Of a stretch of DNA of 14,416 nt, positions 1 through 7,108 are shown one piece after another. The notes under the pieces are model-generated. The model was not told the origin of the DNA and searched no databases. It saw nothing but the letters and a program-made list of their open reading frames with translations. Where the stretch lies: the NCBI GenBank assembly GCA_025450095.1, contig JANWID010000322.1:1-14416 (forward strand). The letters are read 5' to 3'. A program made the position numbers and the translations under genes. This stretch comes from Bacteroidia bacterium. Its GTDB lineage: Bacteria > Bacteroidota > Bacteroidia > AKYH767-A > OLB10. Positions within the stretch are counted from its first letter, which is position 1. Each line of letters opens with the position of its first letter.

Positions 1-981
1 AAAGCAATGATAACCTGAAAAATCATCCTTAGCGCAAAAAAACATGTATTCATGACGGGCGTAATTCAAAACCGCATCGAGCGATGCAATGGAGGGGATG
101 CAGATCGGCCCCGGTGGTAATCCGGTATTCATATAGGTGTTGTAAGGAGAATCGATTTCCTTATGTACATTCAGGACCCGCTGAATGGTAAAATCACCTG
201 CAGCATAAATCAGGGTTGGATCTGCCTCCAGTTTCCATCCTTTCTTGTAACGGTTCAGGTATACCCCTGCAATCAGTGGTTTTTCGTCATCTTTATGGGT
301 TTCCTGCTCCACGATAGAAGCAAGTACACTGACTTCGGATTGTGACAAATTCAAATCCCTGGCTTTTTGTTTCCGCTCTTCATCCCAGAAATTTTTATAC
401 TCTGTTGCCATTCTATCAATAAACTGCCGGGCACTCGTATTCCAGTATAATTCATAGGTGTTTGGAATAAACATCGAAAGGCAGTTGTTAACAGTCATAT
501 AATACTGTTTAAGAAAATTCTCATTACGCAGAAGGCCGGTAATTGCAGCCGAATCCGCCTCAAGCTGTTGACTGATTACAGATGCCAGTTGTTCCCGTGT
601 CCGTATATTATGAAACACAACCATAACCGGTTCCTGTTCACCGCTTCGCAATAACGTAACAAGTTCCCGGTTACTCATTTTTTTATGGAGGCGATACCTG
701 CCGGGTTTAATATTCCCGGTATATTTCATTTGTTGAGCTACCCATTCGAATGAAGCAGAATTACGGAGCAGGTTTTTTGCATTCAGCAGGTTTACTACAT
801 CCTGAAAATCGGCCCCTGTGGGAATGTAAACAAATGATTCATTCTCCGCATCCAGCGTTACATTAGGTCTGTAAATGCGATTATAAAAATTATAACCGAT
901 TACTAATGCAGAAACAACAACAAACAGCGCACTGATAATAATTACCTTTCGAAATGTTGACTTTTTATTTGATTTTCCCAT
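1..981 (-). CDS. mltG: Endolytic murein transglycosylase MltG (YceG-like), 3' end cut by window edge
   Basis: I read 327 uninterrupted codons from ATG at 981 to base 1, so only the last few residues are missing (family length is about 340-350). MltG is an inner-membrane lytic transglycosylase that cleaves nascent glycan strands and so helps set their length. Visible features: a basic N-terminus (MGKSNKKSTFRK) followed by one membrane anchor at about residues 13-29. A LysM-like region follows (about 45-115). The catalytic-domain motif ASIVEQET has its Glu at residue 225, matching the catalytic Glu of E. coli MltG, and the signature GLPPGPI lies at 287-293. The ATG shares its A with the TGA of the upstream cytochrome gene (TGATG), which suggests translational coupling. 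It is the last visible gene of the dapF operon. Identity is confident; the protein's end lies outside the window. Confidence 0.95.
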   Translation of the reverse strand, partial: MGKSNKKSTFRKVIIISALFVVVSALVIGYNFYNRIYRPNVTLDAENESFVYIPTGADFQDVVNLLNAKNLLRNSASFEWVAQQMKYTGNIKPGRYRLHKKMSNRELVTLLRSGEQEPVMVVFHNIRTREQLASVISQQLEADSAAITGLLRNENFLKQYYMTVNNCLSMFIPNTYELYWNTSARQFIDRMATEYKNFWDEERKQKARDLNLSQSEVSVLASIVEQETHKDDEKPLIAGVYLNRYKKGWKLEADPTLIYAAGDFTIQRVLNVHKEIDSPYNTYMNTGLPPGPICIPSIASLDAVLNYARHEYMFFCAKDDFSGYHCF

Positions 982-2984
982 CAGGAATTTTTCATTAACT
1001 GGTCAAGAATGGCTTTTACTTTCATGCTCCCTGGGTTTCTTTTCAGGTAATGTCCGAGCATGTTTTCGGCTTCAGTTTTCCGGGAGGTAGCAATATATAA
1101 ACCTGCTTTATTAATAATGGCCTGCTCATAATCAGGATCCAGTGCCAGTGCCTGGTCATACAGTCGTCTTGCTTTTAACGTATCACCTTCGGTAATTAAT
1201 ACAAGGTATCCGAGATTTGAAATTACCGGAGGAAATTTAGGATAGGCCCGGAGCGACTCTTCAAGTATTTTTTTTGCCTCAGGCTGCTTGTTATTCATCG
1301 ACAGAACATATGCATACTTATTACAGAATTCAGGGTGTAACGGTGCAAGGGTATATGCATTGAAAAGGTATCGTTCCGCTGTTTTGCTGTCGCCTTTCAG
1401 CAGGAATGATTCTCCGATCCTGTAGGAAGTCCAGGCATCGGAATTATCGTAAGATTTCCGGTTAAGCAGTTCTGTAGCTTTTCCCGAAGCAGCAGCATAT
1501 TCAACAACCCGGTCATAATTATTTTCAAGGAATGACAGGTGAACGAGGGAGCTGAAATTTTTACGTATTTGTTCCGGTGTACCATCAGGCAGGTATTTCC
1601 TGGCGGAATCGAGAACATCTTTGCTATAATGGAATTTTTCATAATAAGCAATGAACGCCTTTCCTTTTGATATGTTATCAGGCGTTGGATTATTGATACA
1701 GTTTATTCCTATAAATTCCCTGATGTCGTTCACGATTTCATCTTTTAACGGAACACGGATGAAATGGTCGTGCACCGAAACATGCGGAATATCGGTTGCC
1801 CCGGAAGCAGGCATATGACATTTTACGCAGTCGTTATTTTCAATAGCCAATATTTCAGGTTTTTCAGTGCATGTATTGCCTTTTGCAGTTTCGTGACATT
1901 TATTGCATACATTATTAAAATGTCCTGAGTCGGTTTTACGAACACTAACATGCGGATTGTGACATGTAACGCATGTCATTGCGTTTTTGTAAGGACGCAG
2001 TTCATTTTTATGCAGGCTTTCGGCTTGCTGCACTGTAGCCGCAAAACATTTACTCAGCTTCAATCGCTCAACGTGCGAAGCCATGATATGTTCATGTTCA
2101 CGACCCTTGTAAACCGGCATGTAAACGTCCATTACTTCAGATAGTCGCATTCCCGGCCTGAAATCAAAAAATGATTTACCTTCTTTCAGAACTGCATTTC
2201 CCTGAATGTGGCACCTTTGGCAAACATCTAGCTGCAGGTCAATAGATAATTTAGCAGGGTTCACAATGGAATAATCGATCCCCGTAACAACATCAACTGA
2301 TTTTCCTTCTTTTTTTTGTTTCACATGCTCTTCACCCGGACCATGACATCGTTCACATCCGATACCCTTATCAATAAATGAATATTTGTTTTCAGATCCC
2401 ATTTCAAATACCGGGTACGAATTGTGGCACGTCATGCATTCCAATCCAATGAGTCGTCCAAACCTTGAATTACCTCCGTTTTCAAAACCGGGAGGTAAGT
2501 CCCATTTGCCTTTCTGTGTGTAAAAAGTCATTGGCATCTGGTTAATGTAACCACCAGTATTCATTAAATGCGAATTGGTATGCTGCCCGGAACCAATAAT
2601 GTAAGTTACTGTTTCGACTCTCTTGTGAACGGTATCATGTCCTTCTATCCGGTACTCCATTATTTTAAGACTGTCTCCTTCCCAAAATGGACGATACCAA
2701 AAATCAAGATGGTTGTCATAAACCGGCTTATGATCAAAAGAAGCAGCGCTTTTTGACATGCTTGCAACATCAATCGATTTCCCCATTCCGGTTTCGATAA
2801 ACGTCTCGTAAATGGATCCATGACATTCCTTGCAGGTCTGCATACCAGTATAACCATTATCAGGGTTAAGAGAAGCATAAACAGGAGGAGCAGCTTCAGG
2901 TGCATTCCGGCAATGTAAATGGAATAAAAGCACCGATGCACCAATTACAAGAATGATAATCCACCGCAGGAAAGATGAGGACAT
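981..2984 (-). CDS. Seven-heme c-type cytochrome with C-terminal TPR domain
   Basis: A 667-residue exported multiheme cytochrome. Seven CxxCH heme-binding motifs start at residues 51, 183, 210, 255, 338, 360 and 386, all in the first 400 residues. An N-terminal hydrophobic segment (about 8-22) precedes them, so heme attachment would be periplasmic. A Cys at residue 25 (FHLHC) could be a poor lipobox, but this is uncertain. Residues about 480-660 look like TPR helices, for example the stretch ending ALALDPDYEQA, and probably mediate protein contacts. Between hemes 1 and 2 sits an IGSGQHTNSHL / LPPGFE region that I recall from a family of TPR-multiheme cytochromes of unknown role, related in heme arrangement to cytochrome c554-like proteins. 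It lies 9 bases after the GNAT gene and overlaps mltG. Electron transfer is near certain. The substrate or partner cannot be read from sequence, and no quinol oxidase or reductase subunit is nearby. Confidence 0.9.
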   Translation of the reverse strand: MSSSFLRWIIILVIGASVLLFHLHCRNAPEAAPPVYASLNPDNGYTGMQTCKECHGSIYETFIETGMGKSIDVASMSKSAASFDHKPVYDNHLDFWYRPFWEGDSLKIMEYRIEGHDTVHKRVETVTYIIGSGQHTNSHLMNTGGYINQMPMTFYTQKGKWDLPPGFENGGNSRFGRLIGLECMTCHNSYPVFEMGSENKYSFIDKGIGCERCHGPGEEHVKQKKEGKSVDVVTGIDYSIVNPAKLSIDLQLDVCQRCHIQGNAVLKEGKSFFDFRPGMRLSEVMDVYMPVYKGREHEHIMASHVERLKLSKCFAATVQQAESLHKNELRPYKNAMTCVTCHNPHVSVRKTDSGHFNNVCNKCHETAKGNTCTEKPEILAIENNDCVKCHMPASGATDIPHVSVHDHFIRVPLKDEIVNDIREFIGINCINNPTPDNISKGKAFIAYYEKFHYSKDVLDSARKYLPDGTPEQIRKNFSSLVHLSFLENNYDRVVEYAAASGKATELLNRKSYDNSDAWTSYRIGESFLLKGDSKTAERYLFNAYTLAPLHPEFCNKYAYVLSMNNKQPEAKKILEESLRAYPKFPPVISNLGYLVLITEGDTLKARRLYDQALALDPDYEQAIINKAGLYIATSRKTEAENMLGHYLKRNPGSMKVKAILDQLMKNS

Positions 2985-2993
2985 TGAATTTAT

Positions 2994-3527
2994 CTAACGG
3001 TCATTCACCTTTTGCATAACATATACACTGATCCAATTGCCGTTACTTAATGTCCAGTCAACCAACTCCCCGTTGCACTTATATCCGGCTGCAGAAAACA
3101 ACCGGATACTGGGTTCATTATTAACATGCACATGACAGTATAATTGGTGAAGATGCAAAATATTGAAAGCGTATCCTGACAACAGTTGGAGTGATTCAAG
3201 AGCATATCCTTTTCTGCGGAAATCTTTCTTTGCAATCAGGATTCCAACACCAGCACGCATATGGGCCGGTTCAAAATCAAAAAGGTCAATATATCCTACT
3301 GTTTCTGTTTCCTGTTCAGTGATTTTCCTGTCAATTGCCAGACGCAATTGGCGGTTTGTATAAATATCCTGATGTGCAAGTTTTACAAATTGTTCCATGG
3401 TATACCTGGAGAAAGGAGTCAAAGTGCCGCTTACAGGCCAAATGCCAGTATCATTTTCCCATTCATACATGAGATTGATATCTGCTGTTTCCAGAGAACG
3501 GAGCAATATTTTTTTCCCCTGAATCAT
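2994..3527 (-). CDS. GNAT-family N-acetyltransferase (RimJ/RimL/SpeG-like)
   Basis: A 177-residue protein covering a single GNAT fold, predicted cytoplasmic. The acetyl-CoA pyrophosphate loop is RRKGYA at residues 104-109, preceded by the beta-4 strand GVGILIAKK. The later motif VHVNNEPSIRLFSAAGYK (about 133-150) is the usual GNAT motif B, with Asn-Glu-x-Ser-x-x-Leu-Phe. The N-terminus (ILLRSLETADINLMYEWEND) and the LTPFSRY stretch resemble a Bacteroidota acetyltransferase type that I recall beside dapF. The acceptor could be a protein N-terminus, a polyamine or another amine; the sequence does not decide. Its ATG overlaps the dapF stop by 4 bases (ATGA), a sign of translational coupling in the dapF - GNAT - cytochrome - mltG operon. 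The family call is firm, the substrate unknown. Confidence 0.9.
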   Translation of the reverse strand: MIQGKKILLRSLETADINLMYEWENDTGIWPVSGTLTPFSRYTMEQFVKLAHQDIYTNRQLRLAIDRKITEQETETVGYIDLFDFEPAHMRAGVGILIAKKDFRRKGYALESLQLLSGYAFNILHLHQLYCHVHVNNEPSIRLFSAAGYKCNGELVDWTLSNGNWISVYVMQKVNDR

Positions 3528-4330
3528 ACTTTTTTCAAGTTGATTGTACCATCAAAAACCCGGGTTGCTTCACCAGTAAGCCAGATATCCGTAAACAGTC
3601 CATTTTTTTTCTTCAGACTTACTTCAAGGTTACCACCCGGAGCTGTAAATTTTACAGTTTTATCTGTTTCCTGGCGTTCCTTCAAAACTACAGCAATTGC
3701 TGCAGCAACTGTTCCCGTTCCGCATGAATATGTTTCATCTTCCACACCTCTTTCATAAGTCCGGATATCATAGCTTCCATTTTGTCCGGCTACAAAATTA
3801 ACGTTGATACCCTTATCCCGGAATCGGTCACTATACCGGATACTATGAGCTACGGCTTTGAGATCAATCTTATTAGTATCATCACAAAATGTAACATAAT
3901 GTGGTGAGCCGGTATCCAGGATATATGCATTTCCTTCTTCCTTAATTCCCACAACATCTTTCATTTTTAATGAAATTAATCCGACCGGATCACCCGGTTT
4001 AAGGAGTTTCGCTTCATGCATTCCGTCAATTGCAATAAACACACATGAATTGTTGATTAATCCCAGGTGATTTGCAAATGCCGTAATACAACGGCCTCCA
4101 TTACCACACATGCTGCTTTCACGACCGTCCGCATTGTAATATTTCATTCTAAAATCACTACCTGATTCCAGTTCCAACAAGATCAGTCCATCGGCACCGA
4201 TTCCAAAACGACGGTCACAGAGCGAAGTAATTACCTCTGTGGATAATTTGCTAAAACCCCCGTTGCGGTTATCGATAATGATAAAATCATTTCCGGTTCC
4301 GTGGTATTTGGAAAATGGAAGTGTTTTCAA
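3524..4330 (-). CDS. dapF: Diaminopimelate epimerase
   Basis: A 268-residue cytoplasmic, cofactor-independent epimerase converting LL- to meso-diaminopimelate, the precursor of lysine and the cross-linking residue of peptidoglycan. The two catalytic cysteines sit in their standard motifs: Cys75 in SSMCGNGGRC and Cys203 in YSCGTGTVAA. The N-terminal substrate motif KYHGTGNDFIIID and the second-half GSPHYVTF motif are also present. Length is typical. The start is the ATG at 4330, followed at once by the conserved N-terminal strand. It is the first gene of the leftward operon, about 245 bases from the divergent htrA-like gene, and the weak -7 box at 4404-4411 could drive it. Nothing is missing or disrupted. 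Confidence 0.97.
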   Translation of the reverse strand: MKTLPFSKYHGTGNDFIIIDNRNGGFSKLSTEVITSLCDRRFGIGADGLILLELESGSDFRMKYYNADGRESSMCGNGGRCITAFANHLGLINNSCVFIAIDGMHEAKLLKPGDPVGLISLKMKDVVGIKEEGNAYILDTGSPHYVTFCDDTNKIDLKAVAHSIRYSDRFRDKGINVNFVAGQNGSYDIRTYERGVEDETYSCGTGTVAAAIAVVLKERQETDKTVKFTAPGGNLEVSLKKKNGLFTDIWLTGEATRVFDGTINLKKV

Positions 4331-4403
4331 TTTTAAGCGGGTAACTAATTTTAATAGTTGTTGTTTAATACTTCAAACGACAGGTTAAAGATACTTCAAC
4401 ACA

Positions 4404-4411
4404 CAAAATTA
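4404..4411 (-). promoter_or_regulatory. Possible -7 promoter element for the dapF operon
   Basis: Read on the minus strand this is TAATTTTG, which fits the Bacteroidota -7 pattern TAnnTTTG. It lies about 75 bases upstream of the dapF ATG. No TTTG -33 box sits at the usual 19-21 base distance. The nearest is TTTG at 4439-4442, 27 bases away, so this is a weak candidate based on one box only. Confidence 0.3.
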
Positions 4412-4481
4412 TTGTATCCTGAGCAGTTTAATTGCCAACAAAATCTTCATTAAATGTTCATCTTCAGGGAAGTCTCTTCAT

Positions 4482-4511
4482 TTTGCTTTCATTTTACTGA
4501 AATTAAATTTG
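4482..4511 (+). promoter_or_regulatory. Bacteroidota-type promoter for the htrA-like gene
   Basis: A TTTG (-33) box at 4482-4485 is followed 18 bases later by TAAATTTG at 4504-4511, matching the Bacteroidota consensus TAnnTTTG. Transcription would start near 4517, giving a leader of about 60 bases. The spacing is one or two bases shorter than the usual 19-21. A 10-base AT palindrome (4515-4524) overlaps the predicted start point. Confidence 0.65.
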
Positions 4512-4576
4512 CATTAAAATTTTAGAATATCATAAACGTTAAAGCTCTACCTACTCTTTAATTAAACTAAATCACA

Positions 4577-6037
4577 ATGGTAAACGCCTTTAAAAAATCA
4601 ATAGGAATGTTCCTGATTGCCGCTGCTGCCGGTTTCGCAGGAGCAGGGGTATACAATGAATTTATTGTCAAAAACGAAATTACAAAGCCTGCAACTATCC
4701 AAAAGCAACCTACGCAACTGGTAAATTTCAGCCATCCGGCTGGTGAATCAGGAGTCCAGGAGTTTGTGGCTGCATCAGAATCAACAGTTCCTGCCGTGGT
4801 GCATGTGAAAACAACGTATGGTGCTACTTCTGCAGGAAATCAATCCTATAATCCATTCCAGGATTTCTTCTGGGGCGATCGTGGTTTCAGAAGCCCTGAA
4901 CCGGCATCCAGCTCGGGATCCGGTGTAATCATTACAGATGACGGTTATATTGTTACAAACAATCATGTGATTGCTAATTCTGACAGAGTAGAAGTTACGC
5001 TGAATGATAAAAGGACTGTAGATGCAAAGGTTATTGGATCCGATCCATCAACCGATCTCGCTCTTTTGAAAATTGATGAAAAAGGTCTTCCATTTATTCC
5101 ATATGGAAATTCAGATGCTGTTAAAGTAGGAGAGTGGGTGCTTGCAGTTGGCAATCCTTTTAACCTTACTTCAACTGTTACAGCGGGAATAGTTAGTGCA
5201 AAAGCACGTAACATACACATTTTACCTGATCAGCAGTTTCCAATTGAATCCTTCATCCAGACCGACGCAGCTGTAAATCCTGGAAATAGCGGAGGTGCTC
5301 TTGTAAATACTACTGGTGAACTGGTAGGAATTAATACTGCAATTGCCTCCAACACTGGTGCTTACACTGGATATTCATTTGCGATTCCGGTAAATATGGT
5401 TAAGAAAGTTGTGGATGATCTTCTCGAATACGGTAATGTTCAACGTGGATTTATTGGTGTGAATATCAGGGATATAGATAGTAAACTTGCCAGTGAGAAA
5501 GGATTTAAATCAATGAAAGGAGTTTATATCGCAGGGATTACTGAAGGCGGAGCAGCTTCTAATGCCGGTCTTCAGGAAGGCGATATAATTACCCGGGTAT
5601 CCGGAAATCCAGTCAACTCCTCCCCCGAACTCCAGGAACAGGTTAGCAGATTCCGTCCTGGTGATAAAGTAGAAGTAACTTATATGAGGGGTGCTACTGA
5701 AAAAACAACTGCCGTTACCTTGCGCAATAAGGATGGCAACACCGGGGTGGTTAAAAATGAAATGGTGTCGTTACTCGGTGCGGAATTTCAAGTTATTTCA
5801 CCTGATGAAGCTGCCAAACTGGGTATCCGCAACGGTGTACAGATTTCAAAGCTTAATGCAGGCAAATTACGCAGCGCCGGAATCCGTGAAGGATTTATAA
5901 TCGAGAGTATCGATAACAAAGCAATTAAAAGTACTGATGATATTGTTTCCGCATTACAAAATAAACAAGGAGTTGGTGTACTCATTGAAGGCATCTATCC
6001 TAATGGAATGAGAGCATATTATGGATTTGGTTTATAA
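4577..6037 (+). CDS. Periplasmic serine protease, HtrA/DegP/DegQ family
   Basis: A 486-residue envelope quality-control protease, probably both protease and chaperone for misfolded periplasmic or outer-membrane proteins. The N-terminus (MVNAFKKSIG then a hydrophobic run to about residue 25) is a signal peptide or signal anchor. The trypsin-like domain spans about 65-270 with a complete catalytic triad: His130 in VTNNHVIAN, Asp160 in STDLALLKID, and Ser238 in VNPGNSGGAL. Two PDZ domains follow at about 290-385 (carboxylate loop GFIGV) and 395-480. Two PDZ domains fit DegP/DegQ rather than the single-PDZ DegS type, but I cannot choose between DegP and DegQ. There is no clear Shine-Dalgarno before the ATG, as is usual in this phylum. 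The gene stands alone: its own promoter lies upstream and a strong terminator follows 26 bases after the stop. Confidence 0.95.
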   Translation: MVNAFKKSIGMFLIAAAAGFAGAGVYNEFIVKNEITKPATIQKQPTQLVNFSHPAGESGVQEFVAASESTVPAVVHVKTTYGATSAGNQSYNPFQDFFWGDRGFRSPEPASSSGSGVIITDDGYIVTNNHVIANSDRVEVTLNDKRTVDAKVIGSDPSTDLALLKIDEKGLPFIPYGNSDAVKVGEWVLAVGNPFNLTSTVTAGIVSAKARNIHILPDQQFPIESFIQTDAAVNPGNSGGALVNTTGELVGINTAIASNTGAYTGYSFAIPVNMVKKVVDDLLEYGNVQRGFIGVNIRDIDSKLASEKGFKSMKGVYIAGITEGGAASNAGLQEGDIITRVSGNPVNSSPELQEQVSRFRPGDKVEVTYMRGATEKTTAVTLRNKDGNTGVVKNEMVSLLGAEFQVISPDEAAKLGIRNGVQISKLNAGKLRSAGIREGFIIESIDNKAIKSTDDIVSALQNKQGVGVLIEGIYPNGMRAYYGFGL

Positions 6038-6063
6038 GTTTATAGTGTTAATGTGTTAGGTTG

Positions 6064-6094
6064 AGAGGCTCCTGCGAGGGAGCCTCTTTTATTT
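6064..6094 (+). terminator. Intrinsic terminator of the htrA-like gene
   Basis: A perfect 9-base stem, AGAGGCTCC (6064-6072) with GGAGCCTCT (6079-6087), closes a 6-base loop TGCGAG and runs into a TTTTATTT tract. It begins 26 bases after the protease stop codon and separates this gene from the sigma-factor promoter. Confidence 0.9.
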
Positions 6095-6098
6095 CCGG

Positions 6099-6140
6099 TT
6101 GACACGACCTTGACATACAAACTTTTTCGTCATACTTTTG
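6099..6140 (+). promoter_or_regulatory. Promoter of the primary sigma-factor gene, with two TTGACA boxes
   Basis: TACTTTTG at 6133-6140 fits the Bacteroidota -7 consensus TAnnTTTG. Upstream lie two copies of TTGACA, at 6099-6104 and 6110-6115. The TTG of the second copy ends 20 bases before the -7 box, a normal -33 spacing. The same second copy also sits 17 bases before TACTTT, the classic sigma-70 spacing. Transcription would begin near 6147, about 40 bases before the ATG. Confidence 0.6.
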
Positions 6141-6186
6141 CACCGTCAAATTTTTTAACACTACACACACAATTTAGTAACATTCC

Positions 6187-7050
6187 ATGAGGCAACTAAA
6201 GATTTCTAAGTCCATTACCAACCGTGAAAGTCAGTCATTAGAAAAATATCTACAAGAAATAGGAAGAGAAGGACTCATAAATGCCGAAGAGGAGGTTAAA
6301 TTAGCAAGGAAAATACGTGAGGGTGACCAGGTTGCACTTGACAGGCTTACTAAAGCCAACCTGCGTTTTGTTGTCTCTGTTGCAAAGCAATATCAGAACC
6401 AAGGGCTTAGCCTACCTGATCTGATCAATGAAGGAAATCTCGGATTAATAAAAGCAGCGAAGCGGTTTGATGAAACCCGTGGATTTAAATTTATTTCCTA
6501 TGCAGTATGGTGGATTCGTCAGTCGATTCTCCAGGCGCTTGCTGAACAATCAAGAATTGTCAGACTTCCATTGAACCAGGTGGGATCACTGAATAAAATC
6601 AGCAAGGCATTCAGTAAGCTTGAACAGGAGTTTGAAAGGGAGCCATCATCAGATGAGATTGCAAGCATACTGGAAATTTCTCCGGATAAGATTACAGATA
6701 CAATGCGGATATCCGGCAAGCATGTTTCAATGGATGCTCCATTTGTAAATGGAGAGGATAACAGTCTGCTCGATGTCATTGAAAACAGCGATAGTCCCAA
6801 AGCGGATAATTTGTTAATGTCAGAATCTCTACAAAAAGAAATTGATCGCTCACTGAGTACGCTTACTGAACGTGAACGCGAAGTTGTAAAACTCTTTTTC
6901 GGAATTGGGATCAACCATGGACTTACTCTGGAAGAAATCGGAGCAAAATTCGAACTGACAAGAGAAAGAGTGCGCCAGATAAAAGAAAAAGCAATCAGAA
7001 GATTGCGTCATAAATCAAGAAGTAAGCTCCTGAAAGCTTACCTGGGATAA
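6187..7050 (+). CDS. rpoD: Primary (RpoD/SigA-type) RNA polymerase sigma factor, short form
   Basis: A 287-residue sigma-70 factor that directs RNA polymerase to housekeeping promoters. Region 1.2 ([10 protein letters not shown], about 17-26) is present while region 1.1 is absent, as is usual for the Bacteroidota primary sigma factor (sigma-ABfr type). Region 2 spans about 50-125 and includes [17 protein letters not shown], the core-binding [13 protein letters not shown], and the -10 recognition stretch [13 protein letters not shown]. Region 3 spans about 126-200. Region 4.2 is a helix-turn-helix at about 247-274 with [20 protein letters not shown]. The near-consensus region 2.4 argues for the primary rather than an alternative factor. 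The ATG at 6187 directly precedes the conserved [10 protein letters not shown] start. It has its own promoter upstream. The GAPDH gene follows after 58 bases with no terminator visible between them, so readthrough is likely. Confidence 0.94.
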   Translation: MRQLKISKSITNRESQSLEKYLQEIGREGLINAEEEVKLARKIREGDQVALDRLTKANLRFVVSVAKQYQNQGLSLPDLINEGNLGLIKAAKRFDETRGFKFISYAVWWIRQSILQALAEQSRIVRLPLNQVGSLNKISKAFSKLEQEFEREPSSDEIASILEISPDKITDTMRISGKHVSMDAPFVNGEDNSLLDVIENSDSPKADNLLMSESLQKEIDRSLSTLTEREREVVKLFFGIGINHGLTLEEIGAKFELTRERVRQIKEKAIRRLRHKSRSKLLKAYLG

Positions 7051-7108
7051 TCGTAAATTTACTACAATCTAAATTGAACACCGTTACTTCATTTATATAC
7101 CGAAGATC

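Noticed and set aside
163..345. A 60-codon plus-strand frame near the left edge
   Set aside because: It is antisense to the conserved catalytic part of mltG and is a chance frame.
2910..2960. Possible lipobox (FHLHC, Cys25) at the cytochrome N-terminus
   Set aside because: The residues before the Cys (L-H) do not fit the usual small-residue lipobox; an ordinary signal peptide or anchor is as likely.
3261..3758. A 165-codon plus-strand open frame opposite dapF and the acetyltransferase
   Set aside because: It lies entirely antisense to two clearly identified genes and its translation resembles no protein family; it is a shadow frame.
4515..4524. The palindrome TAAAATTTTA at the predicted start point of the htrA-like transcript
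   Set aside because: It could be an operator, but it is pure AT and too short to separate from the background of this AT-rich intergenic region.
6519..6914. A 131-codon minus-strand open frame opposite the sigma-factor gene
   Set aside because: It is antisense to the strongly conserved sigma regions 2-4, with low-complexity Ser/Leu composition and no promoter.
7053..7062. The palindrome GTAAATTTAC between the sigma and GAPDH genes
   Set aside because: Ten AT-rich bases with no T-run or paired copy; expected by chance and not a terminator or clear operator.
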